Shown here piece after piece: positions 28,663 to 37,097 of a stretch of DNA of 64,000 bases. This DNA is from Allobosea robiniae (GTDB taxonomy: Bacteria; Pseudomonadota; Alphaproteobacteria; Rhizobiales; Beijerinckiaceae). A program made the position numbers and the translations under genes. The stretch spans positions 124,001-188,000 of the forward strand of contig NZ_FNBZ01000005.1 in the NCBI RefSeq assembly GCF_900102525.1, in the 5' to 3' direction. The notes under the pieces are model-generated. The model saw only the letters and a program-made list of their open reading frames with translations, did no database searches and was not told the origin of the DNA. Within the stretch, counting starts at the first letter, position 1. Every line of letters starts with the position of its first letter.

Positions 28663-29325
28663 TTGATACGCATCAACAACAGCCTCGTCGGCGCCATCGA
28701 GCGCAGGGCCTTGGCCTGGCTCGTCCGGCGGATGCCGCGGAGCGTCACACCCGACAAGCTGACCGCCTTCGGCATCTTCGGCGCGGCACTCACGCTGGCG
28801 GGCTATGTCCTGACGGCCTGGTCGCCAAGCTTCCTGTGGCTGGCCTCGCTCGGCCTCGTCTTCCACTGGCTGGGCGATTCGCTCGACGGCAACCTCGCAC
28901 GCTTCAGAAAGATCGAGCGGCCCAAATACGGCTATTTCCTCGACCAGACCATCGATGTCGTCGGCAACCTGCTGATCTGCGCGGGCATGGGTCTGTCCGC
29001 CTATGTGCGCATGGACGTCGCCCTGCTGGCGCTCGCCGGCTATCATGCCTTGTCGATCTATTCGCTGGTCAAGGCCTGCGTTTCCGGCGAGCTCCACATC
29101 TCGCTGGTCGGCTGGGGGCCCACAGAGATGCGCCTGCTCATCATCCTGATGAACACGACGATCTTCTTCTTCGGCGCACCACCCTTCACAGTCGTCGGCC
29201 TGACCATGACCTGGTGCGACGTCACCATCCTGCTCATGGCAGCCGGCCTGTTCACGACCTTCGTCTGCCTGCTCGGGAGCTATGCGGCCCAGCTTGCGCG
29301 CGAGGAAGCCGCCAGCCACAAATAG
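28663..29325 (+). CDS. CDP-alcohol phosphatidyltransferase family membrane protein
   Basis: 220 residues with several hydrophobic helices. The full catalytic motif of the family is present: D72-x2-D75-G76-x2-A79-R80-x9-G90-x3-D94-x3-D98. These four Asp bind the metal and the CDP-alcohol. Enzymes of this family put a phospho-alcohol (glycerol-P, inositol-P, choline, ethanolamine) on a lipid or use a CDP-lipid as donor. The start is TTG with only a weak GAG upstream, so expression may be low. A downstream ATG would cut into the first helix. In this cluster it may attach a phosphorylated head group to the sphingoid-like lipid, analogous to inositol-phosphoceramide synthesis. The acceptor is unknown. 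Confidence 0.85.
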   Translation: MIRINNSLVGAIERRALAWLVRRMPRSVTPDKLTAFGIFGAALTLAGYVLTAWSPSFLWLASLGLVFHWLGDSLDGNLARFRKIERPKYGYFLDQTIDVVGNLLICAGMGLSAYVRMDVALLALAGYHALSIYSLVKACVSGELHISLVGWGPTEMRLLIILMNTTIFFFGAPPFTVVGLTMTWCDVTILLMAAGLFTTFVCLLGSYAAQLAREEAASHK

Positions 29326-29330
29326 GGCCA

Positions 29331-29354
29331 AAAACGGCCGGGAGAGGCCGTTTT
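29331..29354. terminator. Bidirectional terminator between convergent genes
   Basis: A perfect 9-bp inverted repeat, AAAACGGCC and GGCCGTTTT, with a 6-base loop (gggaga). The arms end in A4/T4, so on either strand the stem is followed by a run of U. It sits 5 bp after the CDP-alcohol transferase stop and 10 bp after the stop of the convergent WcbI-like gene, exactly where a shared terminator is expected. Confidence 0.75.
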
Positions 29355-29363
29355 CGGCGCCTC

Positions 29364-31172
29364 TTATCCGTAATAGGCGATGTATTTCCGGAAATAATCT
29401 TCCCAGGTCAGCCATTGGCCGCGCACGAGATATTTGCGCCTGGCATCCGCCCAGCCGATCCCCAGGGCGGCCGCCACCTTCGGATGGATCGGCACCTGCA
29501 GCCGGCGCAGCGAATTGAGCGATCCCGGCAGCCAGAAATTCAGCGACAGCCCCAGTTCCTTCGTGACCTGCCTGACCAGCATCTTCATGATCCGGCCATT
29601 GGGATGGGCCGTCGTGTAGAAGGTCTGCTTCGTCCTGAAATTATCGAGGATATAGGCGCCGATTCCCGCGGGGAATTTCCGATCCATCTCCTCGAGCCTT
29701 GTCTGCTCGAACTGATGCAGGCGCTTGAAATCGATCAGCCGCTCGATCGCCAGCGATTCATAGGTCCGGAAGCGGAGTTCGGGGTCGGGAATCTGGCGCC
29801 GCAGCCGCCCGAGCAGCCCGTCGAAATAGGTGAACTCGAAATTGGGGAGGTCGCGGTTGCGGGCGAGCCTGTCGTCCGGCCCGTTGAAGGCGTCGAAAGG
29901 CCAGGGCGAGGCGAAGCGCACGCAAGGGTAGCGCAGCGTCGGCAGGTCGCTCGGCACATCGGCGCGCAATGGATATTGCTCCCATTCCCGGATGTCCTGG
30001 ATCAGGAGGAGGTCGCATTCCTGCAGGTCGCGCCGGCCCTGCTCGTGCAGGTTCACCGGCAATTCCATGTAGTGGTGCTTGACCGAGAAATGCCGGGTGA
30101 AACCGGAATGATAGCGCAGCGCCTCGGCCAGGAGATTGCCCTGGCAATTGCCGAAGATGACGATCTGCTTCTTTCGGCTCTCGGAGGAAGCGGCCCGCCC
30201 GGTCGACGCCGGCGACGCCACGGCCGGGGCATCGGCCGAGACGCGACGCAGATCGAGTGAGCGCAACAACAGGCTCGCATTGCGGAAATGGCGCAGGCGG
30301 ATATCGATCGTGCGCGGCACACCGGCATCGAGCCCGATATCCTGAGGCACGGTAAATTCGAACGAAACACGGCCTGTTTCCAGCTCGCTCGCCAGGAAGC
30401 GGCCCTTTCCGAGCCGAATGCCGTCCCGGGTTTCGACCTCGACCGCCAGAGCAGCCTCCGACGGACGCCGGGCCCGCTTCAGTTCGCAACCGATCTCGGC
30501 GCGATAGAGCCCGTCCGGGAGCCGCAGGATCGCCGAACTGCGCCACAGTTTCAGGGGCGTGATGGAAAGCGGCGACAGACGAACCGCGCCGGGCAACGGC
30601 AAGGTCCGCAGCCGGCCGAGCAGGCGCCAGGGTTCGAGCTCGGCCGCAACGTTGTCGAGCCCCGTCGCTGCCGGTTCTCTATGCAACGTCACCGCGACCA
30701 TGGTCAGCAGGGCGTTGCCGAAATGCGTGAAGCGGAACTCGAAGGGAACATCGGCACCGCCTTCGATACCCAGCTCACGCGGCACCTCGAAGGCCAGGCT
30801 CTGCTCGCCACCGCGCAGCTCCGCCGCGCTGTAGTCGCGCCAGGCGCGCAGGATGCGGTTCTGCGCGACGATTTCGAGTCCCATGACCGGGTGGTCGCCC
30901 TGAAGGGGCATGCGCACCCGGCAATGGAAGGACAGGCGATAGCGCCCCTCCGGCAAACGCAGGAAGGGGCCGTAGAGAAAGGCCTGGGCCGGCACCAGCA
31001 GGACGACGGAGACCGAGCCGTCCGCCCAGCGCCGGGCCGGCTCGCGCACCTCCATGACGGGCAGCAGCGAGCGGGAAGCGCCGTCATCCGGTTTCGGCAT
31101 CGGGTCCAGCGGCGTCTCCGCTTGAGCTAGCGTATCCATCCTCGGTTCCAGCGAGTCGCTTTCGGCTTTCAT
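29364..31172 (-). CDS. WcbI-like polysaccharide/capsule biosynthesis protein with two beta-sandwich repeats
   Basis: About 602 residues from ATG 31172 (ATG 31139 is an alternative; the frame stays open to 31430 but would overlap the neighbouring promoter region). The N-terminal half holds two similar beta-rich domains: each has '(F/I)LRLP(E/D)G(L/R)YR', then '(F/F)EVPRELGIEGG' or 'FTVPQDIGLDAG', then a 'HF(G/R)NA' motif. This is an internal duplication. The C-terminal half opens with 'IVIFGNCQGNLLAEAL', the signature of the WcbI family (PF18588) needed for capsule in Burkholderia and thought to be acetyltransferase-like. It converges on the CDP-alcohol transferase. Its target could be the lipid or the polysaccharide; the biochemistry of the family is poorly known. 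Confidence 0.75.
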   Translation of the reverse strand: MKAESDSLEPRMDTLAQAETPLDPMPKPDDGASRSLLPVMEVREPARRWADGSVSVVLLVPAQAFLYGPFLRLPEGRYRLSFHCRVRMPLQGDHPVMGLEIVAQNRILRAWRDYSAAELRGGEQSLAFEVPRELGIEGGADVPFEFRFTHFGNALLTMVAVTLHREPAATGLDNVAAELEPWRLLGRLRTLPLPGAVRLSPLSITPLKLWRSSAILRLPDGLYRAEIGCELKRARRPSEAALAVEVETRDGIRLGKGRFLASELETGRVSFEFTVPQDIGLDAGVPRTIDIRLRHFRNASLLLRSLDLRRVSADAPAVASPASTGRAASSESRKKQIVIFGNCQGNLLAEALRYHSGFTRHFSVKHHYMELPVNLHEQGRRDLQECDLLLIQDIREWEQYPLRADVPSDLPTLRYPCVRFASPWPFDAFNGPDDRLARNRDLPNFEFTYFDGLLGRLRRQIPDPELRFRTYESLAIERLIDFKRLHQFEQTRLEEMDRKFPAGIGAYILDNFRTKQTFYTTAHPNGRIMKMLVRQVTKELGLSLNFWLPGSLNSLRRLQVPIHPKVAAALGIGWADARRKYLVRGQWLTWEDYFRKYIAYYG

Positions 31173-31383
31173 GCGTCCATGACGAAGCTGATCGGCGCAT
31201 GCTCTAGCATCACTCGCGCGAACATGCAGCCGGCACCTTCGCACCGATGCAGGTTGATCTCGCCGGAAGTGCACTCCATAGAAGGCAACACGCTTTCTCG
31301 ACCTCATCCTGGCACGGAAGAGCAAGCGACAGTTGCAATATACTCCCGGCCACCGGCGATGCTTGTTCCGTAGATCGATTGCG

Positions 31384-33135
31384 ATGAGCCATTTTTCGTC
31401 ACTGGCCGAGGTTCTGCAGCACCAGGCCATGTCTCGGCCGGATGTCGCCGCCGTGACGGTCTATTCCGATCGCCCCGGCGAGCGGCCGAGCCTGACCTTC
31501 GCCGCGCTTCACGCACAGGCCGCGCATCTCGCGCGCCAGCTCGCGGCCGAAACCGCACCGGGCGATCGCGCGCTGCTGATCTTCCCCTCCAGCGTCGAAT
31601 TCGTCGTCGCCTATTTCGCCTGCCTGATGGCGGGCGTGGTCGCAGTGCCGATGATGCAGCCGCGCCGCAACGCAAATCACGACGCCAGCGCGGCGATCAT
31701 CGCCGATTGCACGCCGCGCCTGGCACTGAGCCCGGCTTCCGATCCCGATCCGCGCGGCCTGCTGCGCGAGCGCCTGGCCGCGCATGGCATCCGCCACCTC
31801 CCGGTCGCGCTGGCGCCGGAGCCTGCGCCCCTCGACGCCGTCCGACCCAATGCCGACGGCCTCGCTTTCCTGCAATACACCTCCGGCTCGACCTCATTGC
31901 CCAAGGGCGTGATGGTGAGCCACCGCAACCTGATCGACAATCTCGCGATGATGCGGGAGCGGCTGGGGAACCACGCGGATTCGGCGCATGTGAGCTGGAT
32001 TCCGCTCTACCATGATCTCGGCCTGATCATGAACCTGCTGCAGCCGATCTATCTTGGCGCGCCCTGCGTCCTGCTGACGCCGTCAGGGTTCATGCATCGC
32101 CCGCTGAACTGGCTTCGCGCCATCCACGAGCATCGCGCCGAGGTCGGCGCCGCCCCGAACTTCGCCTTCGATCTCTGCGTCGACCGCTTCCGGCCGGAGC
32201 AGATGGAAGGCATCGATCTCAGCAGCTGGAAGATTGCCCTCAACGGCGCCGAACCGGTGCGGGCCGCAACGCTGGAACGTTTCGCCGCGACCTTCGCCCC
32301 CTACGGCTTCGCGCCAGAGGCGATGCGCCCGGCCTATGGGCTGGCCGAGGCAACGCTGCTCGTGACCGCCGCCAAGCGGGGCTCCCTGCCCCGCACGCTC
32401 GACGTCAGCGCGAAGGCGCTCAAGGCCGCCCGCATCGCGCCGCCCGAGGACGCCGCCGATCGGCATGTCAGCGCCAGTTGCGGCTCACCCATGACCGGGC
32501 TGACGATCGCCATCGCCGATCTGGAGACGCGGCGCCCGCTGCCGCAAGGGGCGATCGGCGAGATCTGGATCCAGGCGACGAGCGTCGCCGGCGGCTACTG
32601 GCAACGCCCCGAGGAGAGCGAACAGACCTTTCGGGCCAGGCTGGAGACAGATGCCCCTGGCTCCGGCGGCTCCTGGCTGCGAACCGGCGATCTCGGGCAT
32701 CTCGACGAAGCCGGTGAGCTCCATGTCGTCGGCCGCATCAAGGACGTGATGATCATCCGCGGCGTCAATCACTACCCGCAGGATATCGAAGCGACGGTCG
32801 CAGCCAGCCATCCCTCGCTGCGACGCGACCATGGCGCAGCCTTCACGATCATCGACGAGCATGACATCGAGCGCATCATCGTCGTCCAGGAAGTCGAGCG
32901 CACGCAGCGCCGTGACATCGCCGAGGCCGAAGTCGTCGCGGCCGTGCAGGCGGCGGTGGTCAACAATCACGATGTCGCCCTGCATAAGGTCGTGCTGATC
33001 CGGACGGGCTCCCTGCCGAAGACGACCAGCGGAAAGGTCCAGCGCAGCCTGACCAGGCTCCGGTGGCTGGAGGGAACGCTCGAGCCCTGGAACCTGTCGG
33101 GAGATGCCGAGGACCGCAGCGCGGCCTCCGCTTGA
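31384..33135 (+). CDS. Fatty acyl-AMP ligase (FAAL)
   Basis: 583 residues from ATG 31384. The AMP-binding P-loop is 'YTSGSTSLPKG' (165-175). Further motifs are 'YGLAEATL' and the C-terminal 'VVGRIKDVMIIRGVNHYPQDIE', whose NHYPQDIE ending is typical of FAALs that load PKSs (FadD26/28/32 type) rather than of CoA ligases. It activates a free fatty acid as acyl-AMP and passes it to a carrier protein. The small ACP gene 55 bp downstream is the obvious acceptor, and the nearby PKS could take the starter from there. Known PKS partners of this kind make mycobacterial waxes. The alternative is an acyl-ACP synthetase such as the one in the Caulobacter ceramide cluster. Confidence 0.9.
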   Translation: MSHFSSLAEVLQHQAMSRPDVAAVTVYSDRPGERPSLTFAALHAQAAHLARQLAAETAPGDRALLIFPSSVEFVVAYFACLMAGVVAVPMMQPRRNANHDASAAIIADCTPRLALSPASDPDPRGLLRERLAAHGIRHLPVALAPEPAPLDAVRPNADGLAFLQYTSGSTSLPKGVMVSHRNLIDNLAMMRERLGNHADSAHVSWIPLYHDLGLIMNLLQPIYLGAPCVLLTPSGFMHRPLNWLRAIHEHRAEVGAAPNFAFDLCVDRFRPEQMEGIDLSSWKIALNGAEPVRAATLERFAATFAPYGFAPEAMRPAYGLAEATLLVTAAKRGSLPRTLDVSAKALKAARIAPPEDAADRHVSASCGSPMTGLTIAIADLETRRPLPQGAIGEIWIQATSVAGGYWQRPEESEQTFRARLETDAPGSGGSWLRTGDLGHLDEAGELHVVGRIKDVMIIRGVNHYPQDIEATVAASHPSLRRDHGAAFTIIDEHDIERIIVVQEVERTQRRDIAEAEVVAAVQAAVVNNHDVALHKVVLIRTGSLPKTTSGKVQRSLTRLRWLEGTLEPWNLSGDAEDRSAASA

Positions 33136-33190
33136 CGGAAGTCCGCCAGCGCGGCAAGCGAAAGCCCCGCGCCCAACCCGACGGATCATC

Positions 33191-33436
33191 ATGCCGCCCG
33201 CTTCCGAGATCGAACGCTTCTGCCGATCCAGTCTGGCCGCGATGCTCGACATCGACGAGGCCGGGATCGTGCCGGCGACGACGTTCGCCGGCCTCGGCCT
33301 CGACTCGGCCGCCGCCGTCCATTTCGTCCTGGAAGTCGAGCAGGAATACCGGGTCGAGCTCTATCCCGGCGTCACGCAGGACTACCCGACCGTCGCCCAG
33401 TTCGTGGACTATCTCGGCACCTTGAAACCACTCTAA
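33191..33436 (+). CDS. Acyl carrier protein (partner of FAAL)
   Basis: 81 residues from ATG 33191. The phosphopantetheine site is Ser39 in 'GLGLDSAAAV', followed by the usual acidic helix II 'FVLEVEQEYRVEL' and 'YPTVAQFVDYL'. It follows the FAAL by 55 bp on the same strand. Stand-alone ACPs next to FAALs carry the activated chain to a PKS, and serine palmitoyltransferases in Caulobacter also use a dedicated ACP. This protein could therefore feed the PKS or deliver a second acyl chain. Confidence 0.9.
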   Translation: MPPASEIERFCRSSLAAMLDIDEAGIVPATTFAGLGLDSAAAVHFVLEVEQEYRVELYPGVTQDYPTVAQFVDYLGTLKPL

Positions 33437-33461
33437 GCTACGGGCGTTTCAATCGAATTTT

Positions 33462-33478
33462 TGCAGGACAATCCTGCA
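33462..33478. repeat. Perfect 7-bp palindromic hairpin after the ACP gene
   Basis: TGCAGGA and TCCTGCA are separated by 3 bases, 26 bp after the ACP stop. A T5 run precedes rather than follows it on the plus strand, so it is not a standard rho-independent terminator. It may be a weak terminator, an operator, or chance. Confidence 0.3.
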
Positions 33479-33590
33479 TCAACTGCCCTTTTCTGCGTGA
33501 TCCGACCTCGACGGCACCGATGATCGGCGGTAGGTAGGCCCGGCCGACGGACCGATGCGGCAGGACGCTCCACCGGATGGACCAGCGCTG

Positions 33591-34487
33591 ATGGCACATG
33601 CTTCGAACACGGCAGGCAGCCAGCACATGGGCAATGCCGAGGACATCATCCCGCGCGATATCCGCTTCGGCATCCTGGAGAACGCCCAGCGCCACTGGCT
33701 GGAAGACGACATCATCAAGACCGTGCTGATCGACGGGCTGTCGATCTTCCTGCCCGAGGGCGAGCGCTTCTTCATCCGCTCGCTGAAGCATTACGGCCCC
33801 AAGCTGCAGGACAAGGAACTCGCGGCCGAGATCAACGGCTATTCCGTGCAGGAAGCCTATCACACGCGCGAGCACGAGGAATACAATCGCGCGATGATGA
33901 AGCTCGGCTACGATGTCGAGAAGATGGAGAAGCCGATCCGGCAGGGCTTCGAGATCGTCAAGAACCCGCTGCACCGGCTCTCGATCACCTGTGCGATCGA
34001 GCACATGACGGCGACCCTGTCGACGCTGACGCTGCGCCATCCCGAACTGATGGAGAAGGCCGCGCCGGCCTATCGCCGGCTGTGGATGTGGCATGCGCTC
34101 GAAGAGCTGGAGCACAAGGCCGTCGCGCTCGACGTGCTCAAGGCGGCAACGCCGGGGATGTCGAGCTGGAAGCGCTATTTCGTCCGCGTCCTCGGCATGA
34201 ACGGCACGCTGTTCCCCTTCCTCGTGCTCTTCCTGCGCAACGTGCCGATCTATGCGAAGAATGACGGCGTCAAGACGGGCCTGCGCTTCTGGCTGCGCTT
34301 CTTCTGGGTGACCATGGTCTATCCCGGCTACTGGCGGCGCTGCCTGCCGAACACGCTGCGCTACTACCTGCCGGGCTTCGACCCCCGCAACAGCGACGAC
34401 CAGGAGCTGATGCGCAAGGGGCGCGACTGGCTGGCGGCCAATCTGCCGCCGCCGCCCGCCACGCCTGCCCCCAAGCCCGGCGTCTGA
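33591..34487 (+). CDS. PF10118/COG3687 'metal-dependent hydrolase' (ferritin-like, possible diiron enzyme)
   Basis: 298 residues from ATG 33591 (33555 and 33627 are alternatives; none has a strong ribosome site). The family pattern is clear: 'DIRFGILENAQRHW' near the N-terminus, then 'YHTREHEEYN', 'CAIEHMTA' and 'MWHALEELEHKAVA'. The spaced Glu/His pairs on predicted helices look like a ferritin-type dimetal site, though COG3687 is annotated only as a predicted hydrolase. Two hydrophobic stretches follow at about 195-260, so it may touch the membrane. Placed between FAAL-ACP and a lipid methyltransferase, it could be an oxygenase or desaturase acting on an acyl chain. That is inference. Confidence 0.75.
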   Translation: MAHASNTAGSQHMGNAEDIIPRDIRFGILENAQRHWLEDDIIKTVLIDGLSIFLPEGERFFIRSLKHYGPKLQDKELAAEINGYSVQEAYHTREHEEYNRAMMKLGYDVEKMEKPIRQGFEIVKNPLHRLSITCAIEHMTATLSTLTLRHPELMEKAAPAYRRLWMWHALEELEHKAVALDVLKAATPGMSSWKRYFVRVLGMNGTLFPFLVLFLRNVPIYAKNDGVKTGLRFWLRFFWVTMVYPGYWRRCLPNTLRYYLPGFDPRNSDDQELMRKGRDWLAANLPPPPATPAPKPGV

Positions 34488-34498
34488 GGCGCAGCACG

Positions 34499-35323
34499 GT
34501 GGCGAGCCAAGCCTTCTCCCGCCTGCTGGAGGCCATCGACAGGGGCGCCTTTCCGCGAACCCGGAAATGGCTCTGGCGCGGCCTCTACAACATCCTGTCG
34601 CGGCGCTGGCACGACGATGACTGGCGCTTCATGAATTACGGCTTCCTGCCGCCGGGAGCAGCCTTTCCGCTTGAGCCAGACGACGAAGCCGACCGCCCTT
34701 TCATCGGTCTCTATGCCCAGGCCGTGGCGGGCCTGCCAATGGAAGGCGCGCGGGTTCTTGAGATCGGCTCGGGCCGCGGCGGCGGCGCGCGCTATATCGC
34801 CCGCTATCACGGCTCCGCGGCTGTCACCGGGCTGGATTATTCGCCGGCAACGGTGCGGCTGGCGTGCCGCCTCAACCAGGACACGGCGAGCCTGACCTTC
34901 GAGATCGGGGATGCGGAGAAGCTGCCGCTCGCCGATGGCTCGGTCGATATCGTCGTCAATATCGAATCCTCGCATTGCTATGGCGATGTGCCGGCCTTTG
35001 CACGCGAGGTCGCGCGCGTGCTGGCGCCGGGCGGCTGGTTCACCTTCGCCGACATGCGCGGCAAGAGCGCGCTCCCCCTGCTGCGCCAGCAGCTGGCGGT
35101 ACCCGGCCTCGCGCTGCACACCGAGACCGATCTGTCGCGAGGCGTCATCGCCGCGCTTGACGCGGCCGAGCAGCGCAAGCGGGCGCGCATCTCCAGGATC
35201 CGCTTCATGCGCGGCTTCATCAGCGAATTCGCCGGCGCGAAAGGGTCAGTGCTTTATCGCGAGCTGAGCGAGGGGGGTGTCGTCTATCTCGCCCAGCGCT
35301 ACCAGAAGAACGGCGGCGCCTGA
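34499..35323 (+). CDS. SAM-dependent methyltransferase, Rv2952-like
   Basis: 274 residues, GTG start 11 bp after the previous stop. Class I fold with motif I 'VLEIGSGRGGG' (86-96), 'TGLDYSPATV' and 'LPLADGSVDIVVN', then 'ESSHCY'. The FMNYGF and LPLE-like stretch near residues 44-60 and the SHCY motif recall what I remember of Rv2952, the mycobacterial enzyme that O-methylates phthiotriol in PDIM and phenolic glycolipid synthesis. Methylation of a hydroxyl on the polyketide-derived lipid is therefore a sensible guess. It is the last gene of the plus-strand run FAAL-ACP-PF10118-methyltransferase and converges on the fatty acid hydroxylase. Confidence 0.85.
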   Translation: MASQAFSRLLEAIDRGAFPRTRKWLWRGLYNILSRRWHDDDWRFMNYGFLPPGAAFPLEPDDEADRPFIGLYAQAVAGLPMEGARVLEIGSGRGGGARYIARYHGSAAVTGLDYSPATVRLACRLNQDTASLTFEIGDAEKLPLADGSVDIVVNIESSHCYGDVPAFAREVARVLAPGGWFTFADMRGKSALPLLRQQLAVPGLALHTETDLSRGVIAALDAAEQRKRARISRIRFMRGFISEFAGAKGSVLYRELSEGGVVYLAQRYQKNGGA

Positions 35324-35347
35324 ACGCAGGCCTCCAGCCGTGATGCT

Positions 35348-36127
35348 TCACGGACGCTCCGGAGCACGCGACTCGGGCGCATCCGGCTCATTCCCGCTCG
35401 GCTCGAAGCTTTTCAGCGTGTTGTCGTAGCGCGGATGCAACGTGCCCATCCAGCGATCCCAGAGCGAGAAGGTATGGCCGTAATTGAACCTGAACGTGCC
35501 GTGATGCTGGTCGTGGAACACCGTGCTGGCGAGCGGCCAGGGCGAACGGCCGGCCGGTGAGGCGAAATGCTCGAAGCCGGCATGGCCGAGCATCCCGCTG
35601 ATCTGATCGTAGAGCTTCTGCAGCACGAGCATCTGCCACGGGACCGGCAGGACGAAGACGATGATCGCGTAATAAGCCTGGTTGAGAAGCGCCTCGACGA
35701 AGCTCTCGTGATGGTTGCTCCAGACCGTCGGCGCCACGCTCTTATGGTGAAGCGCGTGGAAGCGATAGAAGACGCGGCTGTGAAGCAGGCGGTGCACCCA
35801 GTAGAACCAAGCATCGTAGAGCACGACCGAGATCATCAGCATCAACGGTCCGGACCACCAGGAGAGCTCCAGCGGCACCAGAGACCAGCCCTGCTGCTGC
35901 GCGAACAGCCCGAAGGCGAAGCAGACCGAGAGCGTGAGGATCGAGATCGGCGCCTGCCGCAATTCCTTCCATTTACGCCGGTTGACCCGGTCCTTCTGGA
36001 TGCGGCGCTCGGGATGGCGGGCATTCATGATCTCGAAGAACAGCCCAGTCAGCAGCATGACCGCAACGACTGCCCCGACCATGAGGCCGAGAAGGCGAAG
36101 AAAATCGAGCAGCAGCGCCACCATCAA
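35348..36127 (-). CDS. Fatty acid hydroxylase / sterol desaturase superfamily membrane protein
   Basis: 259 residues. Two long hydrophobic segments at the N-terminus (about 5-30 and 60-105) precede the histidine clusters that hold the diiron site: HRLLH, HALHH and HDQHH, plus 'NHHES'. The superfamily includes C4 and alpha hydroxylases of sphingolipids, sterol desaturases and alkylglycerol monooxygenase. It therefore fits a sphingoid-like lipid pathway well, though other lipids are possible. It follows the FkbM gene by 88 bp on the minus strand and converges on the methyltransferase. The Pro/Glu-rich C-terminal 25 residues look disordered. Confidence 0.88.
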   Translation of the reverse strand: MMVALLLDFLRLLGLMVGAVVAVMLLTGLFFEIMNARHPERRIQKDRVNRRKWKELRQAPISILTLSVCFAFGLFAQQQGWSLVPLELSWWSGPLMLMISVVLYDAWFYWVHRLLHSRVFYRFHALHHKSVAPTVWSNHHESFVEALLNQAYYAIIVFVLPVPWQMLVLQKLYDQISGMLGHAGFEHFASPAGRSPWPLASTVFHDQHHGTFRFNYGHTFSLWDRWMGTLHPRYDNTLKSFEPSGNEPDAPESRAPERP

Positions 36128-36215
36128 ACCCTATCCCGATCACCAGCCGCAGCACCACGACGTCCACAGTTGACGAACCTGCCCGCGTTGCAGCGCCGCC
36201 GGTCGAGGACCGTGC

Positions 36216-37097
36216 CTATGCAACACCATCCAGGTAAAGCAGGCGATCCTCGCGATTGGTCGGATCGAGCAGCTCCTGGTCCGAAACCGGAGCAACCTGC
36301 GCATAATAGTCGAGGCTCCTCAGCACGGGGTAGGAGGCCCGCAGCCGGACGAGCAGCGCCTGGGGATCACGACACCGCCCCGGATTGAACTCAAGCACGA
36401 TCCGCGGCCGCCAACGCTCGATGACCTGGCTCAACCCAAAGATGATGTCCTCCTCCGCCCCCTCGGCGTCGATCTTGAGGAAATCGACGCGGGGAAAGGC
36501 GCGGAGGAGCGAGTCGAGGCTATGGATAGGGACCGCGACCGTTTCCGCATCGTCGTTCGGCAAGGCCTTGCTGACCAGCGTCGCATTCTTCGGCTCTCCC
36601 GCCGGGACCATGAGACGTCCCTCGCCCTCCCCCGAACCCGCCGCAGCCGCCACAATGGTGCTGCGGCTGGCAAAGCCGTTGAGCTCGAGAGTCCGCTTCA
36701 GCGTGTCGGCAACGGGGGGGTTGGGCTCGACAGCCAGCAAGCGGCCATCGGGGCCGACGAGATCGGCCAGCAGCAACGCATAATAACCGAAGTTGGCACC
36801 GATATCGGCGACATGCATCCCGGGCGCGACGAGGCGGGCAATGAATTGCGTCAGCCACATCTCCCAATAGCCGTCGAGCATGACATGCGCACCGAAGCCT
36901 CGATCCCGCGTGTCGAGGAACATCTTGTAGCGCCCCAGAACGCGGACGAGGACCGCATGCTCGCCAAGATAGACGGTCTGGCTAGCCGCCCGGCAAACAC
37001 ACTCGGCGCGGTAGCGATCCGGCCCGCGCAACTCGTCCAGCGACAGGAGATTTCCGGGCTGGATCGGCAATGGTGCCGGGATGTGCTTGTTCTTCAT
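36216..37097 (-). CDS. FkbM family methyltransferase
   Basis: 293 residues from ATG 37097 (an AGG lies shortly before it; upstream in-frame codons to 37226 look non-coding). FkbM-type fold: 'VADIGANFGYYALLLA' as SAM motif I, 'AVEPNP' as motif II, 'VDFLKIDAEGAEEDII' as the hallmark FkbM motif. These enzymes O-methylate sugars or polyketides. Neighbours suggest methylation of a glycan head group or lipid hydroxyl. It is the first gene of a two-gene minus-strand unit with the fatty acid hydroxylase. Confidence 0.88.
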   Translation of the reverse strand: MKNKHIPAPLPIQPGNLLSLDELRGPDRYRAECVCRAASQTVYLGEHAVLVRVLGRYKMFLDTRDRGFGAHVMLDGYWEMWLTQFIARLVAPGMHVADIGANFGYYALLLADLVGPDGRLLAVEPNPPVADTLKRTLELNGFASRSTIVAAAAGSGEGEGRLMVPAGEPKNATLVSKALPNDDAETVAVPIHSLDSLLRAFPRVDFLKIDAEGAEEDIIFGLSQVIERWRPRIVLEFNPGRCRDPQALLVRLRASYPVLRSLDYYAQVAPVSDQELLDPTNREDRLLYLDGVA

